A stretch of 64,000 nt of DNA from Variovorax ginsengisoli (lineage in GTDB: Bacteria > Pseudomonadota > Gammaproteobacteria > Burkholderiales > Burkholderiaceae_C). The notes under the pieces are model-generated. The model was not told the DNA's origin. It searched no databases and saw nothing but the letters and a program-made list of their open reading frames with translations. Numbering within the stretch: position 1 is the stretch's first letter; the number at the start of each line of letters is the position of its first letter. Positions 19,187 through 29,709 of the stretch are shown here, piece by piece. The position numbers and the translations under genes were made by a program. The stretch lies in the NCBI RefSeq assembly GCF_006438845.1, contig NZ_RCZJ01000002.1:984253-1048252 (forward strand), written 5' to 3'.

Positions 19187-19594
19187 ATGGCGACCCAGAT
19201 CTTCGTCAACCTGCCGGTCAAGGACCTGAACCGGTCCGTCGCCTTCTTCACCGCGCTCGGCTACACCTTCAACCCGCAGTTCACCAACGAGAACGCGACC
19301 TGCATGATCGTGAGCAAGGACCACATCTACGTGATGCTGCTGGTGGAGACATTCTTCTCGACCTTCACGACGAAAGCCATTGTCGACGCCAGGACCAGCA
19401 CCGAAGTGCTGCTCTGCCTTTCATGCGAAAGCCGCGCGCAGGTCGACGAACTCGTCGCCAAGGCGGTGGCCGCGGGCGGCTCGACGCCGACCGAAGCGAA
19501 GGACCACGGCTTCATGTACCAGCATGCCTATCAGGACCTCGACGGCCACGTATGGGAGCTGATGTACATGAAACCCGGCGCAGTGCCGGGCTGA
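19187..19594 (+). CDS. VOC superfamily (glyoxalase/bleomycin-resistance-like) protein
   Basis: This is a 135-residue protein. The ATG at 19187 is preceded by CGAGGA at a good distance. The single vicinal-oxygen-chelate module starts MATQIFVNLPVKDLNRSVAFFTALGYTFNPQF and ends with the DLDGHVWELMYM block. The final Glu (HVWEL) is the usual metal ligand. Members bind metals or drugs, or perform small isomerase or dioxygenase reactions; which applies is unknown. It is divergent from a TetR gene whose operators overlap its promoter, so it is probably inducible by the regulator's ligand. Confidence 0.86.
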   Translation: MATQIFVNLPVKDLNRSVAFFTALGYTFNPQFTNENATCMIVSKDHIYVMLLVETFFSTFTTKAIVDARTSTEVLLCLSCESRAQVDELVAKAVAAGGSTPTEAKDHGFMYQHAYQDLDGHVWELMYMKPGAVPG

Positions 19595-19610
19595 GGCGCA
19601 GCCGCGGCGG

Positions 19611-20600
19611 TCAGTCGATCACGACCTTGCCGTCCTTCACCAGCTTCGCGAACTTGGTGGTTTCGTCGGCGATCTGCTTCGCCATCTGATCGGGCGTGCC
19701 GCCCAGCGGCTCGGCACCGATGGCCTGCATGCGCTGCGCAAAGTCGGGCGAGCGGATGATCTTCACCATCTCGCTGTTGAGCCGCGCCACCACGTCCTTC
19801 GGCGTCGCAGCCGGCGCGAGCACGCCGAACCAGGTACCGATGTCGAAGCCCTTGAGCCCGGCCTCTTCGAGCGTCGGCACGTCGGGCAGCACCGAAGAGC
19901 GCTTGGCGGTCGTCACGGCCAGCGCGCGCAGCTTGCCCGCCTGGATGTGCTGCAGCACCGGCGTGATGGTGTCGAAGGACATCGCGACCTGGCCGCCGAG
20001 CAGGTCGGTCGTCAGCGGGCCGCTGCCCTTGTAGGGCACGTGCAGCAGCTCGACGCCCGTGCTCGCCTGGAACTGCGTGCCGATCAGGTGCTGAGCGGTC
20101 CCGTTGCCGTTCGAGCCGTAGGCCAGCTTCGTCGGCGCCGACTTGGCGAAAGCCACGAGTTCGGCCACGTTGCGCGCAGGCGTGAGCGTGGCGTTCACCA
20201 CCAGCACGTTGGGCACCATCGCCACCGTGGACACCGGCGCGAGGTCTTTCTGGAAGTCGTAGGGCAGCTTCTTGTAGACGCTGGTGGCGATGGTGTGATG
20301 CACCGCGCCCATCAGCAGTGTGTAGCCGTCGGGCTTGGCCTTCGCGACGAAGTCGGCCCCCACGGTGGCGCCGGCGCCAGGCCGGCTTTCGACCACGACG
20401 GGCTGACCGAGGCTTTGCGAGAGCCTGTCGGCCAGCGCGCGCGCCAGCACGTCGGTGGTGCCGCCCGCGGGGAACGGCACGATCAGGCTGATCGAGCGTG
20501 TGGGCCAGGCTTGCGCCAGGGCCAGCGTGGCCGACAGGCCGAGGGCGAGCGTCGCGGCCTGCACGAACTGCCGACGATGCGGCCGGAAAGAAATGCGCAT
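19611..20600 (-). CDS. Bug-family solute receptor beside tartrate dehydrogenase
   Basis: This is a 329-residue periplasmic binding protein. The N-terminus (MRISFRPHRRQFVQAATLALGLSAT) carries a twin-arginine-like RRQFVQ motif, so Tat export is possible. The family loops are clear: SLIVPFPAGGTTDVLARAL, KLAYGSNGNGTAQHLIG and ELLHVPYKGSGPLTTDLLGG. It follows ttuC by 60 bases on the same strand. It is therefore likely to bind tartrate, malate or a related hydroxy-dicarboxylate that the dehydrogenase then oxidises. No partner permease is present. Confidence 0.92.
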   Translation of the reverse strand: MRISFRPHRRQFVQAATLALGLSATLALAQAWPTRSISLIVPFPAGGTTDVLARALADRLSQSLGQPVVVESRPGAGATVGADFVAKAKPDGYTLLMGAVHHTIATSVYKKLPYDFQKDLAPVSTVAMVPNVLVVNATLTPARNVAELVAFAKSAPTKLAYGSNGNGTAQHLIGTQFQASTGVELLHVPYKGSGPLTTDLLGGQVAMSFDTITPVLQHIQAGKLRALAVTTAKRSSVLPDVPTLEEAGLKGFDIGTWFGVLAPAATPKDVVARLNSEMVKIIRSPDFAQRMQAIGAEPLGGTPDQMAKQIADETTKFAKLVKDGKVVID

Positions 20601-20660
20601 GGTGTTGTCTCCGTCTTGTTGTGAATCTCGTCGCTCGCGCCCGAGCCGGCGCGGCCGCGC

Positions 20661-21752
20661 TCAGGCGGCGCGGCGTTCGCTGCGTGTGCCGGCGATGTGC
20701 TCGCAGACCGCGCGCGTGACCGCCTCGGTGGTGGCCGTGCCGCCGAGGTCGCGCGTGTGCAGCGCGGGGTTGGCCGTCACGTGCTCCACGGCCTGCATCA
20801 CGCGGGCCGCGGCGGATGGCTCGCCCAGGTGCTCGAGCAGCATCACGACCGACCAGAAGGTGCCGACCGGGTTGGCCAGCCCCTTGCCCATGATGTCGAA
20901 GGCCGAGCCGTGGATCGGCTCGAACATCGACGGATAGCGGCGCTCCGGGTCGATGTTGCCGGTGGGGGCAATGCCGAGGCTGCCCGCCAGTGCGGCGGCC
21001 AGGTCGCTCAGGATGTCGGCGTGCAGGTTGGTGGCGACGAGGGTGTCGAGCGTGGCCGGCCGGTTGACCATGCGCGCAGTGGCGGCGTCGACCAGTTCCT
21101 TGTCCCAGGTCACGTCCGGAAATTCCTTCGAGATCTGCACCGCGATCTCGTCCCACATCACCATGGCGTGGCGCTGCGCGTTGCTCTTGGTGACCACGGT
21201 GAGCAGCTTGCGCGGACGCGACTGCGCCAGCTTGAACGCGAAACGCATGATCCGTTCGACGCCGGCGCGGGTCATCATGCTGACATCGGTCGCGGCCTCG
21301 ATCGGATGGCCCTGGTGCACGCGGCCACCGACGCCGGCGTACTCGCCTTCGGAGTTTTCGCGCACGATGACCCAGTCGAGGTCCTTCGGGCCGCAGCGCT
21401 TGAGCGGGCCGTCGATGCCCGGCAGGATGCGCGTGGGCCGCACGTTGGCGTACTGGTCGAAGCCCTGGCAGATCTTCAGGCGCAGGCCCCAGAGCGTGAT
21501 GTGGTCGGGGATGTGCGGGTCGCCGGCCGAGCCGAAGAGGATGGCGTCCTTGTCGCGCAGTGCGTCGAGGCCGTCGGCCGGCATCATCTCGCCGTGCGCG
21601 CGGAACCAGTCGCCGCCCCAGCCGAAGTCCTCGAACTCGAAGCGCAGCGTGCCGTCGGCCGCGGCCAGTGCGTCCATCACCTGCCGGCCGGCGGGAATCA
21701 CTTCCTTGCCGATCCCGTCTCCAGGGATGGTGGCGATGCGATAGGTCTTCAT
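20661..21752 (-). CDS. ttuC: Tartrate dehydrogenase/decarboxylase (beta-decarboxylating dehydrogenase family)
   Basis: This is a 363-residue enzyme. I chose the ATG at 21752 (MKTYRIATIPGDGIGKEVIPAG), which has GGAG 10 bases upstream and the usual family start. The motifs are IPGDGIGKEV, the substrate-binding ANVRPTRILPGI, VRENSEGEYAG, the catalytic Lys in TVVTKSNAQRHAMVMW, the metal-binding Asp in NLHADILSDLAAAL, and FEPIHGSAFDIMGKG. These fit the TtuC/DmlA branch that oxidises tartrate or D-malate with NAD. It is divergent from a LysR gene with a three-half-site array between them, and a Bug receptor follows. It cannot be told from D-malate dehydrogenase by sequence alone. Confidence 0.88.
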   Translation of the reverse strand: MKTYRIATIPGDGIGKEVIPAGRQVMDALAAADGTLRFEFEDFGWGGDWFRAHGEMMPADGLDALRDKDAILFGSAGDPHIPDHITLWGLRLKICQGFDQYANVRPTRILPGIDGPLKRCGPKDLDWVIVRENSEGEYAGVGGRVHQGHPIEAATDVSMMTRAGVERIMRFAFKLAQSRPRKLLTVVTKSNAQRHAMVMWDEIAVQISKEFPDVTWDKELVDAATARMVNRPATLDTLVATNLHADILSDLAAALAGSLGIAPTGNIDPERRYPSMFEPIHGSAFDIMGKGLANPVGTFWSVVMLLEHLGEPSAAARVMQAVEHVTANPALHTRDLGGTATTEAVTRAVCEHIAGTRSERRAA

Positions 21753-21814
21753 GGTGTCCACTCCTGATTGATGCTGTTTCAGTGGGGTCACTGTAGGATT
21801 AGCGGACACGATGC

Positions 21815-21844
21815 ATTCACGCCGAAAGTGAATCCATTCTTCAC
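21815..21844. promoter_or_regulatory. LysR-type operator array, three half-sites every 12 bases
   Basis: Half-sites TTCAC (21816-21820), GTGAA (21828-21832) and TTCAC (21840-21844) alternate in direction, with exactly 7 bases between each. They thus form two overlapping dyads. The first dyad extends to ATTCAC/GTGAAT. The array ends 17 bases before the LysR start codon and sits in the region shared with ttuC, where a LysR tetramer would bind recognition and activation sites. Confidence 0.68.
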
Positions 21845-21861
21845 TTCAGTTCAACAATCGG

Positions 21862-22800
21862 ATGGGCATGAGCACCTCGATCCAGCCGGCGGAACTGGGT
21901 TTCTTCTCGACCCTCGCGACAGCGGGCAGCCTCAGCGCGGCCGCGCGCGAACTCGGCATCACCACGCCGGCGGTGAGCAAGCGGTTGGCGCTGATGGAGG
22001 CGCGGCTGGGCGTGACGCTGGTCAACCGCACCACGCGGCGCATGAGCCTCACGCCCGAGGGCGAGCTGTACGTGGCGCATGCGCGTCGCATCCTCGGCGA
22101 GATCGAGGACATGGCGCAGCTTTTGGGCCAGGGCAAGGGCGAGCCGCAGGGCCTGCTGCGGGTGAACGCGACGCTGGGTTTCGGCCGCAGCCACGTGGCG
22201 CCGGTGATTTCGCGCTTCGTGCGCAAGCACCCCGAGGTGGACGTGCAGCTGCAGCTGTCGGTCAACCCACCGCCGCTCACCGACGACGCCTTCGACGTCT
22301 GCATTCGCTTCGGCGTGCCGCCCGACACGCGGGTGATCGCACGGCGCATCGCGTCGAACCGGCGGCTGCTGTGCGCGTCGCCGGCCTACCTGGCGCGCGC
22401 CGGCACGCCCAAGGTGCCGAACGATCTGGCGCGCCATGCCTGCATCGGCATTCGCCAGGGCGACGAGGCGTACGGCACCTGGCGGCTGACCACCGGCCGC
22501 GGCGCCACGCAACGCACGGTCGCAGTGAAGACGCGCGGGCCGCTGACCACCAACGACGGCGAGATCGCGGTGAGCTGGGCGCTCGACGGCCACGGCATCG
22601 TGATGCGCGCCGAATGGGACATCGCGCGCTACCTGCGCAGCGGCCGGCTGGTGCAGGTGCTGCCCGGCTACCGCACGCCCGAGGCCGACATCCACGCGGT
22701 GTACCCGCAGCGCCACCAGCTTTCGACGCGGGTGCGGGCTTTCGTCGATTTCATGGCGGCGGCGCTGGCCAAGGGCGACGCCGGGAGCAGTGGCAAATAG
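21862..22800 (+). CDS. LysR family regulator divergent from ttuC
   Basis: This is a 312-residue protein, or 310 if the second ATG at 21868 is used. The HTH is SLSAAARELGITTPAVSKRLALMEARLGVTLVNRTTRRM (split here as AARELGITTPAVSKRL and LVNRTTRRMSLTPEG). It is followed by a substrate-binding domain containing DVCIRFGVPPDTRVIARRI. The RFG-type ligand-domain pattern and the divergent ttuC suggest a DmlR/TtuA-like activator responding to tartrate or malate. The operator array lies immediately upstream of its start. Confidence 0.9.
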   Translation: MGMSTSIQPAELGFFSTLATAGSLSAAARELGITTPAVSKRLALMEARLGVTLVNRTTRRMSLTPEGELYVAHARRILGEIEDMAQLLGQGKGEPQGLLRVNATLGFGRSHVAPVISRFVRKHPEVDVQLQLSVNPPPLTDDAFDVCIRFGVPPDTRVIARRIASNRRLLCASPAYLARAGTPKVPNDLARHACIGIRQGDEAYGTWRLTTGRGATQRTVAVKTRGPLTTNDGEIAVSWALDGHGIVMRAEWDIARYLRSGRLVQVLPGYRTPEADIHAVYPQRHQLSTRVRAFVDFMAAALAKGDAGSSGK

Positions 22801-22860
22801 GCGTCAGGCCTTCACGTGATCGCCAGGTAGATTCGAACGCTCAAAACCGGAGACCCTTTC

Positions 22861-23169
22861 ATGATCCACGTCATCGCCATCATCACCGCCAAGCCCGGCC
22901 TGCGCGCCCAGGTGCTCGAAGCCTTCCAGGCCAACGTGCCCGCCGTGCTCGCCGAAGAAGGATGCATTGCCTATGAAGCGACCATCGACGCTGCTGGGCT
23001 GCCGCCATCGCGCGGCAGCGTCGGCGACGACACCTTCGTCGTCATCGAGCGCTGGGCCAGCGTGGCCGCGCTGCAGGCGCATGCCGCAGCCCCGCACATG
23101 GCGGCCTACGGCGCGAAGGTGAAGGACTGGACGGCCAGCCGCACGATCCACGTGCTCGAGGCTGTGTAG
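22861..23169 (+). CDS. ABM-family putative quinol monooxygenase (YgiN-like)
   Basis: This is a 102-residue ferredoxin-like fold protein of the antibiotic biosynthesis monooxygenase family. It starts MIHVIAIITAKPGLRAQVLEAF and has the EEGCIAYEATID and FVVIERWASVAALQAHAAAPHMAAY blocks. Such proteins are cofactor-free quinol or aromatic oxygenases, or heme-binding dimers. It lies 60 bases after the LysR gene, possibly in read-through, and just before a bidirectional terminator shared with gap. Confidence 0.83.
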   Translation: MIHVIAIITAKPGLRAQVLEAFQANVPAVLAEEGCIAYEATIDAAGLPPSRGSVGDDTFVVIERWASVAALQAHAAAPHMAAYGAKVKDWTASRTIHVLEAV

Positions 23170-23182
23170 CCGAGTCGAAACG

Positions 23183-23210
23183 AAAAAACGCGCCCTCGGG
23201 CGCGTTTTGT
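23183..23210. terminator. Bidirectional intrinsic terminator
   Basis: The stem is AACGCGCC-CTCG-GGCGCGTT, flanked by an A run on the left and a T run on the right, so it can end transcription in both directions. It lies between the converging monooxygenase and gap genes. Confidence 0.88.
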
Positions 23211-23226
23211 TCAGAACGAAGTTGGC

Positions 23227-26320
<3,094 letters not shown>

Positions 26321-26438
26321 CGGGCAGGGCTTTCGGTGTGTTGGGGAGAGCCCGCAATTTTAGCGGGCGGGGTCGAAGGCCCCCGTCTTGCGCTCGCAAG
26401 CCCATACGGTGACGGGTCCACTGCTAGAGTCGCACGCC

Positions 26439-26840
26439 ATGCAAGGCCTGCACCTCACCGCCGATCTCCACGACTGCCGCTGCGCGACGCCGTGGCTCAC
26501 CGACGCCACGCTGTTGGGCGAACGCTGCGTGCGCGCGGTCCGCGATGCGGGGCTGCAGCCGGTGGGGCAGTTGGTGCACGCTTTTCCCGCAACGCCCGAA
26601 GGACCGGGCGGCGTGACGGCCACGGTGCTGCTCGCGGAGTCGCATTTGTGCATCCACACCTGGCCCGAGCGCCGCGCGGCAACGCTCGACGTCTATGTGT
26701 GCAACTTCGGCGCCGACCACTCGGCCAAGGCACAGGCGCTGATGGCGACTTTGCTCTCTCTGTTCGAGCCGACGCATGCCGAACGCCACGAAATCCGACG
26801 TGGCGCGGGCGCCATGCCGATGACAACGGCCACCGCATGA
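26439..26840 (+). CDS. speD: S-adenosylmethionine decarboxylase proenzyme, short class
   Basis: This is a 133-residue protein starting MQGLHLTADLHDC. It has the self-cleavage site Glu67-Ser68 in LLAESHLCIHTWPE; the new Ser-derived pyruvoyl group would start the alpha chain. His73 and Cys88 (YVCNFG) are the expected catalytic partners. The length fits the short archaeal/Thermotoga-like class rather than the 264-residue E. coli enzyme. It makes decarboxylated SAM, the aminopropyl donor for polyamines. Its TGA overlaps the murU ATG (ATGA). The only aminopropyltransferase gene in the window is at 38455-39996. Confidence 0.92.
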   Translation: MQGLHLTADLHDCRCATPWLTDATLLGERCVRAVRDAGLQPVGQLVHAFPATPEGPGGVTATVLLAESHLCIHTWPERRAATLDVYVCNFGADHSAKAQALMATLLSLFEPTHAERHEIRRGAGAMPMTTATA

Positions 26841-27580
26841 GCAGCGCGTTCAAGGCGGCCGCCATGATCCTCGCTGCAGGACGGGGCGAGCGCATGCGGC
26901 CCTTGACCGACGTCACACCCAAGCCACTTCTGGAAGTGCGCGGCAAGCCCTTGATGCAGTGGCCCATGGAAGCGCTGGCAACGGGTGGGTTCGGCTCGGT
27001 TGTCGTCAACACGGCGTGGCTGGGCGATCACATCGAAACACGCTTCGGCGCGCATCACCGCGTCGAGGAGTCTGTACTTTCCGTCGCTTATTCCCACGAA
27101 GGCCGCGACTTCGGCGGCGCGCTTGAAACTGCCGGTGGCATCGTGCGGGCATTGCCATTGCTCGGCGACGTGTTCTGGGTGGCAGCGGGCGATGTCTATG
27201 CCCCTGACTTCGTCTTCACGCGGGACGCCGTCCAACGTTTTTCGGCCAGCGGCAAGCTGGCGCAGCTTTGGCTGGTGCCGAACCCGGTTCACAACCCCCA
27301 CGGGGACTTCGGCATCTCGCAGGAAGGGCTCGCGCTGAACGATGCAGCGGAGCGCTTCACCTTCTCGACCATTGCGCTCTACCGCTCCGCCTTCTTCGCG
27401 CCGCCGAACTGCATGATTCCGGCCGGAAATCCCGCTGGCGTCCACGCCGCCCTTGCACCGATGCTGCGAGCAGCCATCGACAAAGCCCAGGTGAGCGCCG
27501 AACTCTACCTGGGCGCCTGGACGGACGTCGGGACGCCGGAGCGTCTGGCCTCGCTCAATGGCAAAGCCAGCTCCGGCTGA
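26837..27580 (+). CDS. murU: MurNAc-1-phosphate uridylyltransferase-like nucleotidyltransferase
   Basis: This is a 247-residue sugar-nucleotidyltransferase. The signature MILAAGRGERMRPLTDVTPKPLLEVRGKPLM spans residues 10-40 (seen as LAAGRGERMRPLT and PKPLLEV). The catalytic Asp is in VAAGDVYAPDF, and the C-terminal WTDVGTPERL is typical of MurU. MurU joins UTP to MurNAc-1-P in peptidoglycan recycling. In Pseudomonas it sits next to amgK; here amgK is 31 kb away and murU overlaps speD by 4 bases. A related glucose- or mannose-1-P enzyme is possible, but length and motifs favour MurU. Confidence 0.82.
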   Translation: MSSAFKAAAMILAAGRGERMRPLTDVTPKPLLEVRGKPLMQWPMEALATGGFGSVVVNTAWLGDHIETRFGAHHRVEESVLSVAYSHEGRDFGGALETAGGIVRALPLLGDVFWVAAGDVYAPDFVFTRDAVQRFSASGKLAQLWLVPNPVHNPHGDFGISQEGLALNDAAERFTFSTIALYRSAFFAPPNCMIPAGNPAGVHAALAPMLRAAIDKAQVSAELYLGAWTDVGTPERLASLNGKASSG

Positions 27581-27586
27581 TGCCAG

Positions 27587-29578
27587 TCAGGGGATGTTCG
27601 AACCGGTGATCTGGAAGGCCTTGCCGGGAAGGTCGAATGCACCGCCGTATTCGAAGCCGGTACCTCCCTGCGTGTCGTACCTCTGCCCCCCATAGTTGTG
27701 CATGATGACCGGACCGTAACGGTAGTTCCGCAGCGCCCTTCCCCCATAGTCCGCCACTGAAAGCACATAGGATTCGGTCGAGTGGTTGTCGGTGTCCTCC
27801 GCCGCGATGGGATCTGCCAGACGGGAATCGTTCAGCGTGCGGACGACGGTGCCGCTGTTGCCGTCGCCGGCGAAGCGCACCCAGCTGACCTTGCGCGCGC
27901 CGCGAGAAGTGACGATGACCTCTTTGGTGATGTCCGGGTAGATCGAGTTGCCGGCCTTCTCCTTGGCGAAAGTGATACCGGTCGGGTTGGCTCCCACGTC
28001 GACGCTGGCGCCTTCGGTGATGGTGCCCGCCGATGCATTCCCGGCGCTGGGGTAATCGCCGAGATTGAAGATGCGCAGCTTGCCGTCCTGCGTAGCCACC
28101 CAGGCGCGCTTGTTGCTCCCCCATTGGTAGGCTTTCACGGCGGTGGGACGGCTCGGCAGGCTCACGGTCTTGATCACCGTGGGCATCTGCTCCGAAGCGC
28201 CGGCAAAAGTGCGTGGCCATTGGGCGTCGCCATTGCCGAGATCGGTGGTCGCGCGGTTGTCGGCATCACTGCCGAAATACATCTTCTGGTAGTACTGGAA
28301 CAAGGGCTTCAGGTCGATGAAAGCAACCCGTTGCTCCGACTTAGAGATCACGACCGCCACACCGGCCTTTGCATAACTGTCGTAGGCGCTACCGCCTGCC
28401 TTGAACTTGTTTCGGTTCGCTGCGTTGCTCAGCGGCGTCGATCCACGGGGCGAGTCATAGCCAGGCACGCCGGCTTGCAGGTAGGCGCCTCGATTCACGC
28501 CGGTCGTCACTGCGATCTCGGTGGGCGCCTTCATGTCGGCCGGCAACGGCACATAGCCGAGCAGCTTCATGTAGCCGATGTTGCCGAGGTTGGGCAAACC
28601 CGGATACAGCGCATTCCATTCGCCCCACCAATCGGCGCTCGAAGGGTTGCCTGCCGTGCAACCATCGCACAGCCCGGCCAGCGCCAGCACGGCAATCTCG
28701 CCACGCAGATTCGTCGTGTTCCAGACGGTGACGAATGCGAACTCACCGCTGTTGCTGAGCGCGATCGCGGTCGGCACCTTGCCTGCGCCCAGTTGAACCG
28801 TCGCCTTGTTCTTGGCCGTGTTGCTCTGGGCCGGGCCGATCAGGCCGCTCTGGAACACCATGAGCGGATTCATGCACCAGCCCGGGCGGCCGTAGCAACG
28901 GCCCACCGCAACCGGGTTGCTGACGTCACCGGTCGCCCGGTAGGTCAGCGCATTGATCTCGTCCAAACCCGCCTCGTAATTGGTCCAGGACAATTCGGGC
29001 TTTTGCGAGAACACGCCATTGCTGACCGAAGAAATGGCCAGGTTGCTGACGCCGACGCGCTGCGAGGCTTGATCGGGAATGAACGCGACATGGCCGATAT
29101 TGGACGAGTAGCCACCGGCCGATCCGCTCAAGCGGCCGACCTGCCAAGTGCCGCAATTGCCCGGTATGCAGGCGCGCTCGCCGCCCAGCCGGTCAGACAG
29201 GAACTCGGTGTCGTTGTTCTTGAAGTGGGTCGGGATGCCACCGAGCTTGTCGGCGCCGTACTCGGCCGCCGATGGGCCATAGCGGTACGCGATGCCCCCC
29301 TCCTTGCCCATCATGGCGGCGGTATTGCGGTAGGCGACCGCATCGAAGTTTCCGCTGCTGTTGACCACGTTGTTGACAATCGGGACGTCCGTCGCCACGA
29401 CCGACGCAACGTCACCTGACGCAGTGTTCGCGACCGCGCTGGAGGGGGCCCCGGCTAATTCGCCCGCGCCCGAAGTTCCATTTGCCTCACCGCCCCCACC
29501 GCCACCGCCACCCCCACCCCCACAAGCCACGAGAGCGACAACCGCCATCGAAAAAGTGGCTATTTGTATTACATTCAT
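27587..29578 (-). CDS. Large lipoprotein of unknown function with an 11-glycine tract
   Basis: This is a 663-residue protein. The signal peptide ends in the lipobox LVAC (Cys 19). It is followed directly by eleven Gly codons, then a low-complexity Ser/Ala/Gly linker to about residue 75. The body shows repeated segments of the style VPTAIALSNSGEFAFVTVW, AVTTGVNRGAYL, VKAYQWGSNKRAWVATQDGKLRIFNLG and NPTGITFAKEK, which look like blades of a beta-propeller. Four Cys in the middle (VGRCYGRPGWC and LCDGC) may form disulphides. I do not recognise a family. It probably sits on the outer membrane or surface. It is divergent from pepP across a 131-base A/T-rich gap. Confidence 0.72.
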   Translation of the reverse strand: MNVIQIATFSMAVVALVACGGGGGGGGGGGEANGTSGAGELAGAPSSAVANTASGDVASVVATDVPIVNNVVNSSGNFDAVAYRNTAAMMGKEGGIAYRYGPSAAEYGADKLGGIPTHFKNNDTEFLSDRLGGERACIPGNCGTWQVGRLSGSAGGYSSNIGHVAFIPDQASQRVGVSNLAISSVSNGVFSQKPELSWTNYEAGLDEINALTYRATGDVSNPVAVGRCYGRPGWCMNPLMVFQSGLIGPAQSNTAKNKATVQLGAGKVPTAIALSNSGEFAFVTVWNTTNLRGEIAVLALAGLCDGCTAGNPSSADWWGEWNALYPGLPNLGNIGYMKLLGYVPLPADMKAPTEIAVTTGVNRGAYLQAGVPGYDSPRGSTPLSNAANRNKFKAGGSAYDSYAKAGVAVVISKSEQRVAFIDLKPLFQYYQKMYFGSDADNRATTDLGNGDAQWPRTFAGASEQMPTVIKTVSLPSRPTAVKAYQWGSNKRAWVATQDGKLRIFNLGDYPSAGNASAGTITEGASVDVGANPTGITFAKEKAGNSIYPDITKEVIVTSRGARKVSWVRFAGDGNSGTVVRTLNDSRLADPIAAEDTDNHSTESYVLSVADYGGRALRNYRYGPVIMHNYGGQRYDTQGGTGFEYGGAFDLPGKAFQITGSNIP

Positions 29579-29709
29579 TTCTAGCGTCCGCTGATTGACA
29601 ATCGATAAATTTTGCGGTTAGCGGCTCATTACGGCAACCAGTTTTGCAACTGTTTCTGAAAGCGGTTTCCACACCACAAGGGCTGTTACAAACGTATTAG
29701 GATTCGTTG

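Noticed and set aside
29489..29521. Glycine-codon tract as a phase-variation repeat
   Set aside because: Changes would be mostly in whole codons and the bases are mixed; no homopolymer longer than about five bases is present, so on/off switching is unlikely.
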